From positions 1 through 53,300 of the forward strand of contig CAMUZW010000002.1 of the NCBI GenBank assembly GCA_947165305.1: a stretch of 53,300 nucleotides of DNA, written 5' to 3'. The DNA comes from an uncultured Bacteroidales bacterium. Its GTDB lineage: Bacteria > Bacteroidota > Bacteroidia > Bacteroidales > UBA932. Position 1 is the first letter of the stretch, and each line of letters opens with the position of its first letter. Both the position numbers and the translations under genes were made by a program. Below are positions 34,329-43,542 of this stretch, piece by piece. The notes under the pieces are model-generated. The model saw only the letters and a list, made by a program, of their open reading frames with translations, ran no database searches and was not told the origin of the DNA.

Positions 34329-35383
34329 TGGCCAAGAAAAAGAAATCCTCCGGCAGTCTCGTCCTGACGCTCCTCGTGCTGATGGCCGTCGTCGGCGTGC
34401 TGCTCATGTTTACCGGACGCCTCTACAAGGATTACCGGGGCCGGGCGTTCTCCCGGCAGTTCGAGCTCTGCGTGACGCCCGACATGTCTCCCGAGACCGT
34501 CCTCGACAGTATTTTCGCCCTTGGCTATGCCCGGGACGAAGCCAGTATCCGCCGTTCTTTCTCGCGGGTCGGTGCCGATAAAGCCGTAAAGCCCGGTCAC
34601 TATACCTTTGACACCCGTTCCTCGGCCATTTATGCAGCCAGGATGCTCTCGCGGGGCTGGCAGACGCCCGTCAACCTTGTTCTTTCCGGGACCATCCGGA
34701 CCAAGCAGGGGCTCGCCCGCAAGATTGCCAATCAGATGATGGTGGATTCGATTTCGGTGCTGGAGGCGCTCCGCTCGAATGAATTCCTCTCCGCCTACGG
34801 GACCGACACCTCAAATGTGTTCGCCTCGATTATCCCCGATACGTACCAGCTATACTGGACGGCATCGCTGGAGGATATTTTCGCGAAGTTCAAGCAGGGA
34901 TACGACGCCTTCTGGACGCCGGAACGCGACGCCAAGGCGGAAGAAATCGGCCTGTCGCGCCTCGAGGTCTCGACCCTCGCCTCCATCGTGGACGGCGAGT
35001 CCCGCTATCAGCCGGAGCAGCCCGCCATCGCCGGGGTGTATCTCAACCGCCTCCGCAAAGGGATGAAGCTGCAGGCCGACCCGACCGTCGCCTATTGCTT
35101 CGGCTATTCGCTGAACCGGATCCTGACGGCCCACCTCAGCGTGGATTCCCCGTATAATACCTATCGCTATGCGGGGCTCCCTCCGGGGCCGATCTCCTGT
35201 CCGCCCAAGAACTGCCTGGACGCCGTGCTCAATGCCGAACGTCACAATTACCTGTTCTTCTGTGCGGATGCCTCCCTCAACGGCTCCCACGTGTTCGCGG
35301 AGACTTATCCGGAGCATCTCGTCAATGCAAAGGCCTTCCAGAAGGCCCTCACGGAACGCCTGAAAGCCAAAGGCAACAAATAA
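34328..35383 (+). CDS. mltG: endolytic transglycosylase MltG
   Basis: N-terminal TM; IIPDTYQLYWTASLEDIFAKF; ASIVDGESRYQPEQPAIAGVYLNRLRKGMKLQADPTVAYCFG; YNTYRYAGLPPGPISCP. Confidence 0.92.
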   Translation: MAKKKKSSGSLVLTLLVLMAVVGVLLMFTGRLYKDYRGRAFSRQFELCVTPDMSPETVLDSIFALGYARDEASIRRSFSRVGADKAVKPGHYTFDTRSSAIYAARMLSRGWQTPVNLVLSGTIRTKQGLARKIANQMMVDSISVLEALRSNEFLSAYGTDTSNVFASIIPDTYQLYWTASLEDIFAKFKQGYDAFWTPERDAKAEEIGLSRLEVSTLASIVDGESRYQPEQPAIAGVYLNRLRKGMKLQADPTVAYCFGYSLNRILTAHLSVDSPYNTYRYAGLPPGPISCPPKNCLDAVLNAERHNYLFFCADASLNGSHVFAETYPEHLVNAKAFQKALTERLKAKGNK

Positions 35384-37519
35384 ATGGAACCTGTATTCGA
35401 CAATTATTCGCCCGAAGGTCAGGCGCTTATCCGCCGGGCCTATGCGGTGGCTGACGCTGCGCTGAAAGACAAACTGCGCAGCGACGGGACGCCGTTTATC
35501 GGTCATGCGACCGGCGTGGCTAAGATTGTCGCCGACGAAATCGGCCTTCCGCCGGAATGTGTCGCGGCTGTGTATCTCCACGAAACGATGCGGATGGACG
35601 GCGGTCCGGTCGATCTCAAAAAACTCGGTTTTGACGAAAGCGTCGAAGCCATGGTGGACGGTCTCAACAAGATTTCGACCATCAAGCCGAAGGACACCCG
35701 CCTCGAAGCGGAGAATTACAAGAAACTCATCATCCAGTATTCCCGCGACCCGCGCGTGACGGTGCTCAAACTGGCCGACCGGCTGGAGGTGATGCGCAAC
35801 CTGCAGATATTCCCGAAGACCTCCCGCGAGCAGAAGATCCTCGAGACCCTGATGCTGTATATTCCGCTGGCGCACCAGCTCGGGCTTTACAACATCAAGC
35901 GGGAGATGGAGGATATTTACCTCAGGTATGCCGAGCCCGAGAAGTACCGCCTGATCACCAATAAACTCAAGGCGACGGAGCGCGACCGCAACAAACTGAT
36001 GGCGGAATTCATCGAACCGCTCAAGGTGCGGCTCGATGAAGCAGGCATCCGGTATAAGCTCAAGATCCGCACCAAGGCGGCATATTCGATCTGGGCCAAG
36101 ATGGAGAAACAGAAGGTCCCCTTCGAGGGAGTCTATGACGTCTTCGCCATCCGCTTCATCATCGACTGCGAGGAGGACCCGAAGGTCGAAAAGGACCTCT
36201 GCTGGCAGGTGTATTCCTTCGTGACGGAAGAATACGAGCCCGATACGTCCCGTCTCCGCGACTGGATCACCAATCCCAAGCCGAACGGTTACGAGAGCCT
36301 CCATATTACCGTCAAGAACCGCGAGGGCGCATACCTCGAGGTGCAGATCCGCACCCGCCGGATGGATGACGTGGCCGAGAACGGCTTTGCGTCGCACTGG
36401 TCCTATAAGGGCATCAAGCGCGAAGAGACGATGGACAAGTGGCTTACGGCCGTCCGTTATGCGCTCGAGCATCCCGACAACGATTCGCCCGAAGACCTTC
36501 CGCAGCCGCCCTCCCGGGAAATATTCGTCTTTACGCCCACCGGCGAGCTCCGGATCCTTCCGACTGGGGCGACGGTGCTTGATTTTGCCTTCGGCATCCA
36601 CTCCAAACTCGGTGTACGCTGCCTGGGCGGGAAGGTCAACGGGAAGGCCGTATCCATCCGGGAAAAACTCACGACCGGCGACGTCGTCGAAATCCTGACC
36701 GGCAAGAACCAGCATCCGTCTGCGGACTGGGTCAATTATGTGGTGACCTCCAAGGCCCGGACCAAGATCCGCCAGGCACTCAGCGAGATGGAATTCGCCA
36801 AGGCGTCGGACGGCAAGGAACTGCTCCTGCGCCGCCTGAAGAACTGGAAGCTCGAATTCCCCAACGAAATGCTGTCGGAGTTCATGAAACAGCATCACTT
36901 CTCCACCGTCAACGGCTTTTTCGCGGCGATCGGAGCGGGGACGCTGGACGTGAACGTCATCAAGGATTACATCCTGTCGGAGGAACGCCGGCACGCCGAA
37001 GCCGTCGAAGCGGCCAAAGCGGCGGAAGCGGCCAAGGTCAAGCACGGTATCTCCGAGAGCCATGACGACATCCTCGTCCTCAGCGCCAAGGGCGTCAAGG
37101 GGCTCGACTACAAGATGGCGCGCTGCTGCCATCCGGTGTTCGGTGACGATGTCTTCGGTTTCGTGACGCGGGATGCGGGGATCAAGATCCACCGGATGTC
37201 GTGCCCGAACGCCGCCCGCCTGATCGAGCAGTATCCTTACCGTATCCAGAAGGTCAAGTGGGCCGACGCTCCCTCGAGCGGCAACTTCCAGGCGACCGTC
37301 AAGGTGACGGTCGACCTCGAGGCGGGGACCCCGGGACGGGTCATGGACATCGTGAATTCTTTCAAGGCATCGATCCGTACCTTCAACGTGACCGAAAACA
37401 GCCGGGCCGGGACGTACGAGATCGCGATGAAGATCGCCGTTCCCTCCAACCTGGAGCTCGACAAAGTCGTGTCCAGGATCAAACAGCTGAAAGGCGTTCA
37501 GAAGATTACGCGGATCTGA
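35384..37519 (+). CDS. RelA/SpoT-family (p)ppGpp synthetase with degenerate hydrolase HD motif
   Basis: Synthetase motifs YDVFAIRFII, NPKPNGYESLHITV, YLEVQIRTRRMDDVAENGFASHWSYKG; TGS, CC-type ZFD (MARCCHPVFGDDVFGFV) and ACT domains. Confidence 0.93.
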   Translation: MEPVFDNYSPEGQALIRRAYAVADAALKDKLRSDGTPFIGHATGVAKIVADEIGLPPECVAAVYLHETMRMDGGPVDLKKLGFDESVEAMVDGLNKISTIKPKDTRLEAENYKKLIIQYSRDPRVTVLKLADRLEVMRNLQIFPKTSREQKILETLMLYIPLAHQLGLYNIKREMEDIYLRYAEPEKYRLITNKLKATERDRNKLMAEFIEPLKVRLDEAGIRYKLKIRTKAAYSIWAKMEKQKVPFEGVYDVFAIRFIIDCEEDPKVEKDLCWQVYSFVTEEYEPDTSRLRDWITNPKPNGYESLHITVKNREGAYLEVQIRTRRMDDVAENGFASHWSYKGIKREETMDKWLTAVRYALEHPDNDSPEDLPQPPSREIFVFTPTGELRILPTGATVLDFAFGIHSKLGVRCLGGKVNGKAVSIREKLTTGDVVEILTGKNQHPSADWVNYVVTSKARTKIRQALSEMEFAKASDGKELLLRRLKNWKLEFPNEMLSEFMKQHHFSTVNGFFAAIGAGTLDVNVIKDYILSEERRHAEAVEAAKAAEAAKVKHGISESHDDILVLSAKGVKGLDYKMARCCHPVFGDDVFGFVTRDAGIKIHRMSCPNAARLIEQYPYRIQKVKWADAPSSGNFQATVKVTVDLEAGTPGRVMDIVNSFKASIRTFNVTENSRAGTYEIAMKIAVPSNLELDKVVSRIKQLKGVQKITRI

Positions 37520-37522
37520 CCG

Positions 37523-39682
37523 CTACGCTTTCCACACCTTGAGATATTGCTCCAGTGCCCACATCTCGTCGCGGTAGCGTGCCGCGGCGGAGAAGTCGAG
37601 CGCGGCGGCGGCCTTCTGCATCTTGCGTTTGGCCTCCGCGGCCGTTTTCTCCACCTGTTCCCGTGACATCGAACGGATGACCGGGTCCTGCAGGACGGCG
37701 GCGAGGTCGGCCGTGATGTAGCCGTCGACGTAGGCGGAACCCGGCTCGCGGACGGCGTCGTGGCCGAACCCGACCGTGATCTTGCCCTTGCCGAGCTCGG
37801 AAGGGGAAGGGATGTACGTCGGGTCCGAGACGGAGTCCTTCGCGCTGACGAAGCCGCTGATGTGGGTTGTGTCTTCTTTGGCATTGACCAGCTCGCTGAC
37901 GAGGATGTTGGACTTGGTGCCGACCTGGGTAGGGGTGATGTTGTGCAGTTTATTGTATTCCTGCTGTTTGCGCCGGCGGCGTTCCGTTTCGCGGATGGTC
38001 TCGTCCATGCTCTGGGTGATGGTGTCGGCGTACATGATGACGAGGCCGTTGAGGTTCCGGGCCGCCCGGCCCGCCGTCTGGGTCAGGGCCCTCGTCGAGC
38101 GGAGGAAGCCTTCCTTGTCGGCGTCCAGGATGGCCACCAGCGAGACGCTCGGGATATCCAGGCCTTCCCGGAGCAGGTTGACGCCGATCAGGACGTCGAA
38201 AAGCCCGTTCTTGAAGTCTTCGATGATTTCTACGCGTTCGGCCGTATCGACATCCGAATGGATATAGCGGCAGCGGACGCCCGTCTTGCGGAAATAGGAG
38301 TCAAGTTCCTCGGCCATCCGCTTGGTAAGCGTCGTGACGAGCACCCGCTCATCCCTTTCGGCTCGGATGCGGATCTCTTCCATCAGGTCGTCGACCTGGT
38401 TTTTGGTGGGACGGATTTCAATCGGAGGGTCCAGCAGGCCTGTCGGCCGGACGATCTGCTCGACGACGAGTCCGTCCGAGCGCTCCAGCTCGTATTCGGC
38501 CGGCGTCGCACTCACATAGACCGTCTGGCCGGTGACTTCCTCGAATTCGTTGAAAGTGAGCGGCCGGTTGTCCGCTGCGGCCGGAAGCCGGAATCCGTAT
38601 TCGATCAGGGTGGATTTGCGGGAATGGTCTCCGCCGAACATGGCGCGGATCTGCGGCAGGGTGACGTGGCTCTCGTCGATGAAGGTGATGAAATCCTTCG
38701 GGAAATAGTCGATGAGGGTGAAGGGACGCTGCCCGGGCTTCCGGCCGTCGAAGTAACGGGAATAGTTCTCTACGCCGGGACAGTAGCCCATTTCCTTGAT
38801 CATTTCGATGTCGTATTCGACGCGCTGTTTGAGCCGGCGGGCTTCGAGGCCCTTGTCGACGGATTCGAAATATTCGAGCTGTTTCACCAGGTCGTCCTGG
38901 ATCTGGCTGACCGCCTTCGCGCCCTTTTCCTTGGAGGTGACGAAGTTCTTGGCGGGGTAGAGGAGGATTTCGTCCAGTTTCTCGAAGGTCGCGCCCGTGA
39001 CGGGGTCGATGAGCGAGATGGCGTCGACTTCGTCGCCGAAGAATTCGATGCGGGCCGCGTAGTCGGCGCCGCCGAGGAAGATGTCGACGGTATCGCCTCT
39101 GACGCGGAAAGATCCCCGCTTGAAATCGGTCTCGGTCCGGTAATAGAGGGCATCCACGATGCGGTACAGGAGGCGGGTCATCGACATCTTTTCTCCTTTG
39201 CGCACCTTGACGGTCTGGTCGTGGAAGTCATCCGGATTGCCGATGCCGTAGAGACACGATACGCTGGAGACGACGATGACGTCGCGCCGGCCCGACATGA
39301 GGGCAGAGGCCGCACTGACGCGGAGTTCGTCGATTTTCTCGTTGATACTGAGGTCCTTTTCTATGTAAGTATCCGTCACCGGAATATAGGCCTCCGGCTG
39401 GTAATAATCATAGTAGGATACAAAATATTCGACCGCGTTGTCGGGGAAGAAGGACTTGAATTCGCCGTATAGCTGGGCTGCCAGGGTCTTGTTGTGGCTC
39501 AGAATGAGCGCCGGCCGCTGGAGCCGCTCGATGACGCCCGCCATCGTAAAGGTCTTTCCGGACCCCGTCACACCCAGGAGGGTTACATCGTCAACACCCT
39601 CTGAGAGAGCCTTGCAGAGTGCATCGATGGCTTCGGGCTGGTCGCCCGACGGAGCATAGGGGGATTGGAGCCGGAATTTCAT
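37523..39682 (-). CDS. uvrB: excinuclease ABC subunit UvrB
   Basis: [74 protein letters not shown]. Confidence 0.97.
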   Translation of the reverse strand: MKFRLQSPYAPSGDQPEAIDALCKALSEGVDDVTLLGVTGSGKTFTMAGVIERLQRPALILSHNKTLAAQLYGEFKSFFPDNAVEYFVSYYDYYQPEAYIPVTDTYIEKDLSINEKIDELRVSAASALMSGRRDVIVVSSVSCLYGIGNPDDFHDQTVKVRKGEKMSMTRLLYRIVDALYYRTETDFKRGSFRVRGDTVDIFLGGADYAARIEFFGDEVDAISLIDPVTGATFEKLDEILLYPAKNFVTSKEKGAKAVSQIQDDLVKQLEYFESVDKGLEARRLKQRVEYDIEMIKEMGYCPGVENYSRYFDGRKPGQRPFTLIDYFPKDFITFIDESHVTLPQIRAMFGGDHSRKSTLIEYGFRLPAAADNRPLTFNEFEEVTGQTVYVSATPAEYELERSDGLVVEQIVRPTGLLDPPIEIRPTKNQVDDLMEEIRIRAERDERVLVTTLTKRMAEELDSYFRKTGVRCRYIHSDVDTAERVEIIEDFKNGLFDVLIGVNLLREGLDIPSVSLVAILDADKEGFLRSTRALTQTAGRAARNLNGLVIMYADTITQSMDETIRETERRRRKQQEYNKLHNITPTQVGTKSNILVSELVNAKEDTTHISGFVSAKDSVSDPTYIPSPSELGKGKITVGFGHDAVREPGSAYVDGYITADLAAVLQDPVIRSMSREQVEKTAAEAKRKMQKAAAALDFSAAARYRDEMWALEQYLKVWKA

Positions 39683-39768
39683 GTTGCTGTGTTTTGGTTT
39701 GTAAAGATACTAAAACGCGCGGATATCTTTTGGGGAAGCCACAAAAAAATGAAAATATTTTTAAAAAG

Positions 39769-39800
39769 TTTTGCAGATATCATTTTTATCCTTAAATTTG
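39769..39800 (+). promoter_or_regulatory. Bacteroidetes-type promoter of the ompA-like gene (TTTTG-N19-TAAATTTG)
   Basis: -33 TTTTG at 39769-39773 and -7 TAAATTTG at 39793-39800. Confidence 0.6.
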
Positions 39801-39872
39801 TGAGTTGAAAGGGGTATGGTATATCCCGCAAATAAGTAGAATGCAAATTTAATTATTGTATAACTAGTTATT

Positions 39873-41102
39873 ATGAAAGGTTTTAAAACAATTCTCGGAG
39901 CTATCGCTGTTGCAGCGATGCTCTCCGTCTCTTTCAGCGCCTCCGCCCAGGAGAACGCCAATCGTGACGAGAACGGCAAGATCGTCCGTGGTGCTTATGA
40001 GACCAACGGATTCTGGTCGAACTGGTTCATCGGCCTCGGTGGTGGTGTCAACACCTACTGGGACAAGGGTCAGGAAGGACTCAACATCGGCATCGCCGGT
40101 GAAGGTTTTGTCGGTAAGTGGTTTACTCCCTGCGTCGGTACCCGTATCGGCTACAAGGGCGTGACTGACCGTAAACCGATTCCCATCCCCGGTAACACTG
40201 ATGAGAAGAACCGCTGGTTTGCTCATTCTGTCAATGCCGACGTTCTCTGGAACATCTCCAACACCATCGGTGGCTACAAGGAGACCCGTTTCTGGGAGTT
40301 CGTTCCTTACTTCACCTCTGTGTTCTATGATCATGTATATGACACCGGTGGAGAGAAGAAGATGAACAATCTTGAGTTCGGCCTCGGTTTCGGTCTCCTC
40401 AATGACCTCCGTCTCTCGAAGCATGTCGACCTCTACCTGCAGATCCAGGCTGTTATGGTGCGCAACGCCGCCCTTAACGCCAACCCTGAGATCTTCCTCT
40501 CCCTCCTTCCGAGCGCAACCCTCGGTCTGATGTTCAACCTTGGCAAGAGCAACTGGGACCGTCACACCAGCATTACGCCGGTCGTTATCCCTGTTCCTTT
40601 CACCACCGATCAGTACAACGCCCTCAAGAAGCGTTGCGAAGAGCTCGAGGCTGAGAACGCCGCTCTTAAGGATCGTATCGCCGAGCTTGAGGCTGAGAAC
40701 GCCAAGTACAAAGGCCTGAAGGATGGTCAGACTTACATCTACAAGGATGGTGAGTTCATCGAGGTCAACTGCGAAGGCAAGAAGAGCGGTCCTGGCATTG
40801 TCTACTTCGACATTGACAAGTCCACCCTCTCCAGCCGTGAGAAAGCGCATCTCGAGTACTTCGCCGGTGATGCTCTCAACAAGGACAGCAAGGTCGTCCT
40901 CGTCGGTTCCGCCGACAAGCAGACCGGTACCGCTGCCTACAACCAGAAGCTGACCGAGCGTCGTGCCGAGACTGTCAAGAAGCTCCTCATCGACAAGTAT
41001 GGCCTGAGCGAGGACAACATTGAGATCAAGGCTGAAGGTGCCTCCAACAACATCTTCGACACTCCTGCGAAGAACCGTTGCGTCACCATCACCCTCAAGT
41101 AG
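39873..41102 (+). CDS. OmpA-family outer-membrane protein
   Basis: Signal peptide; beta-barrel; coiled coil CEELEAENAALKDRIAELEAENAKY; OmpA-C domain VYFDIDKSTLSSREKAHLEYFAGDALNKDSKVVLVGSADKQTGTAAYNQKLTERRAETVKKLL. Confidence 0.92.
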   Translation: MKGFKTILGAIAVAAMLSVSFSASAQENANRDENGKIVRGAYETNGFWSNWFIGLGGGVNTYWDKGQEGLNIGIAGEGFVGKWFTPCVGTRIGYKGVTDRKPIPIPGNTDEKNRWFAHSVNADVLWNISNTIGGYKETRFWEFVPYFTSVFYDHVYDTGGEKKMNNLEFGLGFGLLNDLRLSKHVDLYLQIQAVMVRNAALNANPEIFLSLLPSATLGLMFNLGKSNWDRHTSITPVVIPVPFTTDQYNALKKRCEELEAENAALKDRIAELEAENAKYKGLKDGQTYIYKDGEFIEVNCEGKKSGPGIVYFDIDKSTLSSREKAHLEYFAGDALNKDSKVVLVGSADKQTGTAAYNQKLTERRAETVKKLLIDKYGLSEDNIEIKAEGASNNIFDTPAKNRCVTITLK

Positions 41103-41124
41103 TCAGAGACTCTTGCAGAATTGT

Positions 41125-41154
41125 AAGGGATGTCCTTCGGGGCATCCCTTTTTT
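41125..41154 (+). terminator. intrinsic terminator after the ompA-like gene
   Basis: GGGATGTCC-TTCG-GGGCATCCC followed by TTTTTT; UUCG tetraloop. Confidence 0.88.
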
Positions 41155-41177
41155 GTTATGCCGGGCCTTTCTCCGTT

Positions 41178-41213
41178 GTCATTCCGGGCTTGTCCCGGAA
41201 TCTATTTTTTTTT
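41178..41213. repeat. palindrome gtcattccgggcttgtcccggaat followed by a T-tract running into the aguA promoter
   Basis: Inverted arms ATTCCGGG/CCCGGAAT then CTATTTTTTTTTATATTTG. Confidence 0.6.
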
Positions 41214-41243
41214 ATATTTGTAAGTTATAATTATTGGAATAAG

Positions 41244-42281
41244 ATGCGACTACCTGCCGAATGGGAAAAACAGTCCGGTGTGCAGTTGACCTGGCCGGAT
41301 GAAAGTACTCCTTGGTATGAATTGCCGGAGGTCCAGCGGTGTTACGCGCGGATTGCCGAAGCAATCCTGCGCCGGGAACGGCTCCTGATCGTTACGGCGG
41401 ACGTGGCGGTCTGCAAGGCCCGTCTCGCGGAGATCGTCCGGTCAGACGGCCTGGATCTGGACGTGGAGAAGATTCAGTTTCAAGTCGCTCCGCTCAATGA
41501 TACCTGGGCACGGGATCATGGCGGTATCGCCGTCTGGGGAGATCAGGGTGAGCCGTATCTGTACGACTTTGTCTTCAATGGCTGGGGCTTGAAGTTCGCT
41601 TCCAACCTTGATAATCTGATTACCCGTACTATCTTCTTCCAGCATGCTTTCCGGCCGGAGGTCATGTGTGTGGATATGCGTCCGTTCGTCCTGGAAGGGG
41701 GAAGTATTGACTGCGACGGAAAGGGGACCCTGATGGCGACTTCGGAGTGCCTGCTGTCTGACAATCGCAACGAATATCTGGAGCAGGAGGAAATTGAAGC
41801 CGAATTGAAGCAGGCGTTCGGCCTGCAGCGGGTGCTCTGGCTGGATCATGGCGGTATTGCCGGAGACGATACGGATTCCCACATCGACATCCTGGCCCGC
41901 TTTGCGCCGGATGATACGATTCTCTATACGGCCTGCGACGATCCTTCGGACGAGAATTACGCACCCCTGAAGGCGATGGAAAAGGACCTGCGGGCTTTCC
42001 GGACGCTGGACGGCAAACCATACCGGCTGCTGCCGCTGCCGCTTCCGGAGCCGATGTATCTGGAGGATTACCGTCTTCCCGCGTCCTATGCCAATTTCCT
42101 CGTCGTAAACGGGGCCGTGCTGGTCCCGGGGGCGGGGAGTGCTTTGGACAAAGTTGCGGCAGAACAGATTGCGAAAGCCTTCCCCGGGCGGGATGTCGAG
42201 GTAATCGACTGCCGTCCGCTGCTTTCCGGCCACGGCGGCCTCCACTGCGTCACAATGAATTTCCCGGAAGGATATATGTAA
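41244..42281 (+). CDS. aguA: agmatine deiminase family (PAD-type) protein
   Basis: MRLPAEWEKQSGVQLTWPDESTPW; NDTWARDHGGIAV; FVLEGGSIDCDGKGTLMATSECLLSDNRN; WLDHGGIAGDDTDSHIDILARF; catalytic GGLHCVTMNFP; start refined to 41244. Confidence 0.87.
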   Translation: MRLPAEWEKQSGVQLTWPDESTPWYELPEVQRCYARIAEAILRRERLLIVTADVAVCKARLAEIVRSDGLDLDVEKIQFQVAPLNDTWARDHGGIAVWGDQGEPYLYDFVFNGWGLKFASNLDNLITRTIFFQHAFRPEVMCVDMRPFVLEGGSIDCDGKGTLMATSECLLSDNRNEYLEQEEIEAELKQAFGLQRVLWLDHGGIAGDDTDSHIDILARFAPDDTILYTACDDPSDENYAPLKAMEKDLRAFRTLDGKPYRLLPLPLPEPMYLEDYRLPASYANFLVVNGAVLVPGAGSALDKVAAEQIAKAFPGRDVEVIDCRPLLSGHGGLHCVTMNFPEGYM

Positions 42282-42300
42282 TATTAAAGCTTAATAACCT

Positions 42301-43536
42301 ATGATGAGAAAATTATTTCTGAGGAGTGCGATGATGATGTTGCTGGTGACGGTTGCCTGCCACAAGCAGCCAAAACCCGCTCCCGACCCGGGGCCCGGCC
42401 CCGATCCCGTTCCACCCGTTGAGACCGTCATTCCGGCGGATCAGTCCAAGTTCTATATGACTGCCGCCGAGGATCTTGAAGGAAAGGTATCCGACAATAC
42501 GGCGGGCCTCAAGGTCCTTCTTCAGGACAGCAAGTATTATGCGGTGGATGAGCGCGTCCTGTCTGTCAGTTACACGGCCGACAAGGATATCGTCGGCACC
42601 GTCAAGGACGGCGATGTTACCGGCGGCGGCCATACCGTCACGATGACCTGGGCATCGCAGGATCCCGTTCACCGTCCTGCCGTACTGCATGCGCCCGATG
42701 CCGGAGAATTCGGTATCCTGTGCCTTCCCGGGACCTATGACGGCAAGTTTACCGTCACGACCTCGCGCTATACCTACCAGTTCACCGGGACGGTGACGGC
42801 AGAGGCGGGCCGGACGGTTGCAGTAACGCTGGATTTTGCGTCGCCTGACGAGCAGCCTACCCGCAAGGTCGGCATCATCGGCGACTCTATCTCCACCTTC
42901 GACGGAACGATGTGCAGCCCCGAATATACCGCTTTCTATCCGGCAAACGACCCGAATGTGGGCAACGCCGACGCAACGCTTGCGGCCAAGGCGGTAGACA
43001 GCAAGGAGAAGACCTGGTGGTGGCGCGTTATCTACGACAATATGCAGCACGGGACGCTGGACGTAAACAATTCCTGGTCCGGCACCCGCGTAGTCCATGA
43101 AGTCAAGAACGGCCGTTCAAGCGGTCAGCCTACGCCTGCCGGGTTCGTGGACAGGGCCTATGCCTTCGTCGATCCCGACATCATCATCATCCACGGCGGC
43201 ACTAACGACCGCAACCAGAGTTCCCCCCTGGGCTCCTACGACTGGGATCTTCCGATCGGACAGCTTGATGCAAACAGCTACCGGAGCGCGATGATCCTGC
43301 TGGTGAAGATGCTACAGAACCGCTATGAGGGCGTGCAGATCATTATGCTGATCGGTGACCGCCTGACAGCCGACTACGAGGCGGCCAACAAGGCCGTTGC
43401 CGAGCACTTCGGCCTGCCGTACGTCAACTTCGTCGGAGATTCCATCGAGAAGTGCAGCGGCAGTCATCCTACCGCTCCCGCCTTCAAGAAGATGGCGGAC
43501 AAGATTTACGACACTTGCAAGGACTATTTACCGTAG
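42301..43536 (+). CDS. lipoprotein SGNH/GDSL hydrolase
   Basis: Lipobox-like LVTVACHKQ; proline-rich linker; GIIGDSISTFDG; IHGGTNDRN; C-terminal SGSHPTAPAFKKMAD. Confidence 0.82.
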   Translation: MMRKLFLRSAMMMLLVTVACHKQPKPAPDPGPGPDPVPPVETVIPADQSKFYMTAAEDLEGKVSDNTAGLKVLLQDSKYYAVDERVLSVSYTADKDIVGTVKDGDVTGGGHTVTMTWASQDPVHRPAVLHAPDAGEFGILCLPGTYDGKFTVTTSRYTYQFTGTVTAEAGRTVAVTLDFASPDEQPTRKVGIIGDSISTFDGTMCSPEYTAFYPANDPNVGNADATLAAKAVDSKEKTWWWRVIYDNMQHGTLDVNNSWSGTRVVHEVKNGRSSGQPTPAGFVDRAYAFVDPDIIIIHGGTNDRNQSSPLGSYDWDLPIGQLDANSYRSAMILLVKMLQNRYEGVQIIMLIGDRLTADYEAANKAVAEHFGLPYVNFVGDSIEKCSGSHPTAPAFKKMADKIYDTCKDYLP

Positions 43537-43542
43537 AGCGCT

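Noticed and set aside
34850-37192. 780-aa minus-strand ORF antisense to mltG and the RelA/SpoT gene
   Set aside because: Shadow ORF opposite two well-supported genes; no recognisable domain or signal.
37760-39472. 570-aa plus-strand ORF antisense to uvrB
   Set aside because: Lies entirely within uvrB on the opposite strand, with low-complexity R/D/G/V-rich translation and no domain; typical shadow ORF of GC-rich codon bias.
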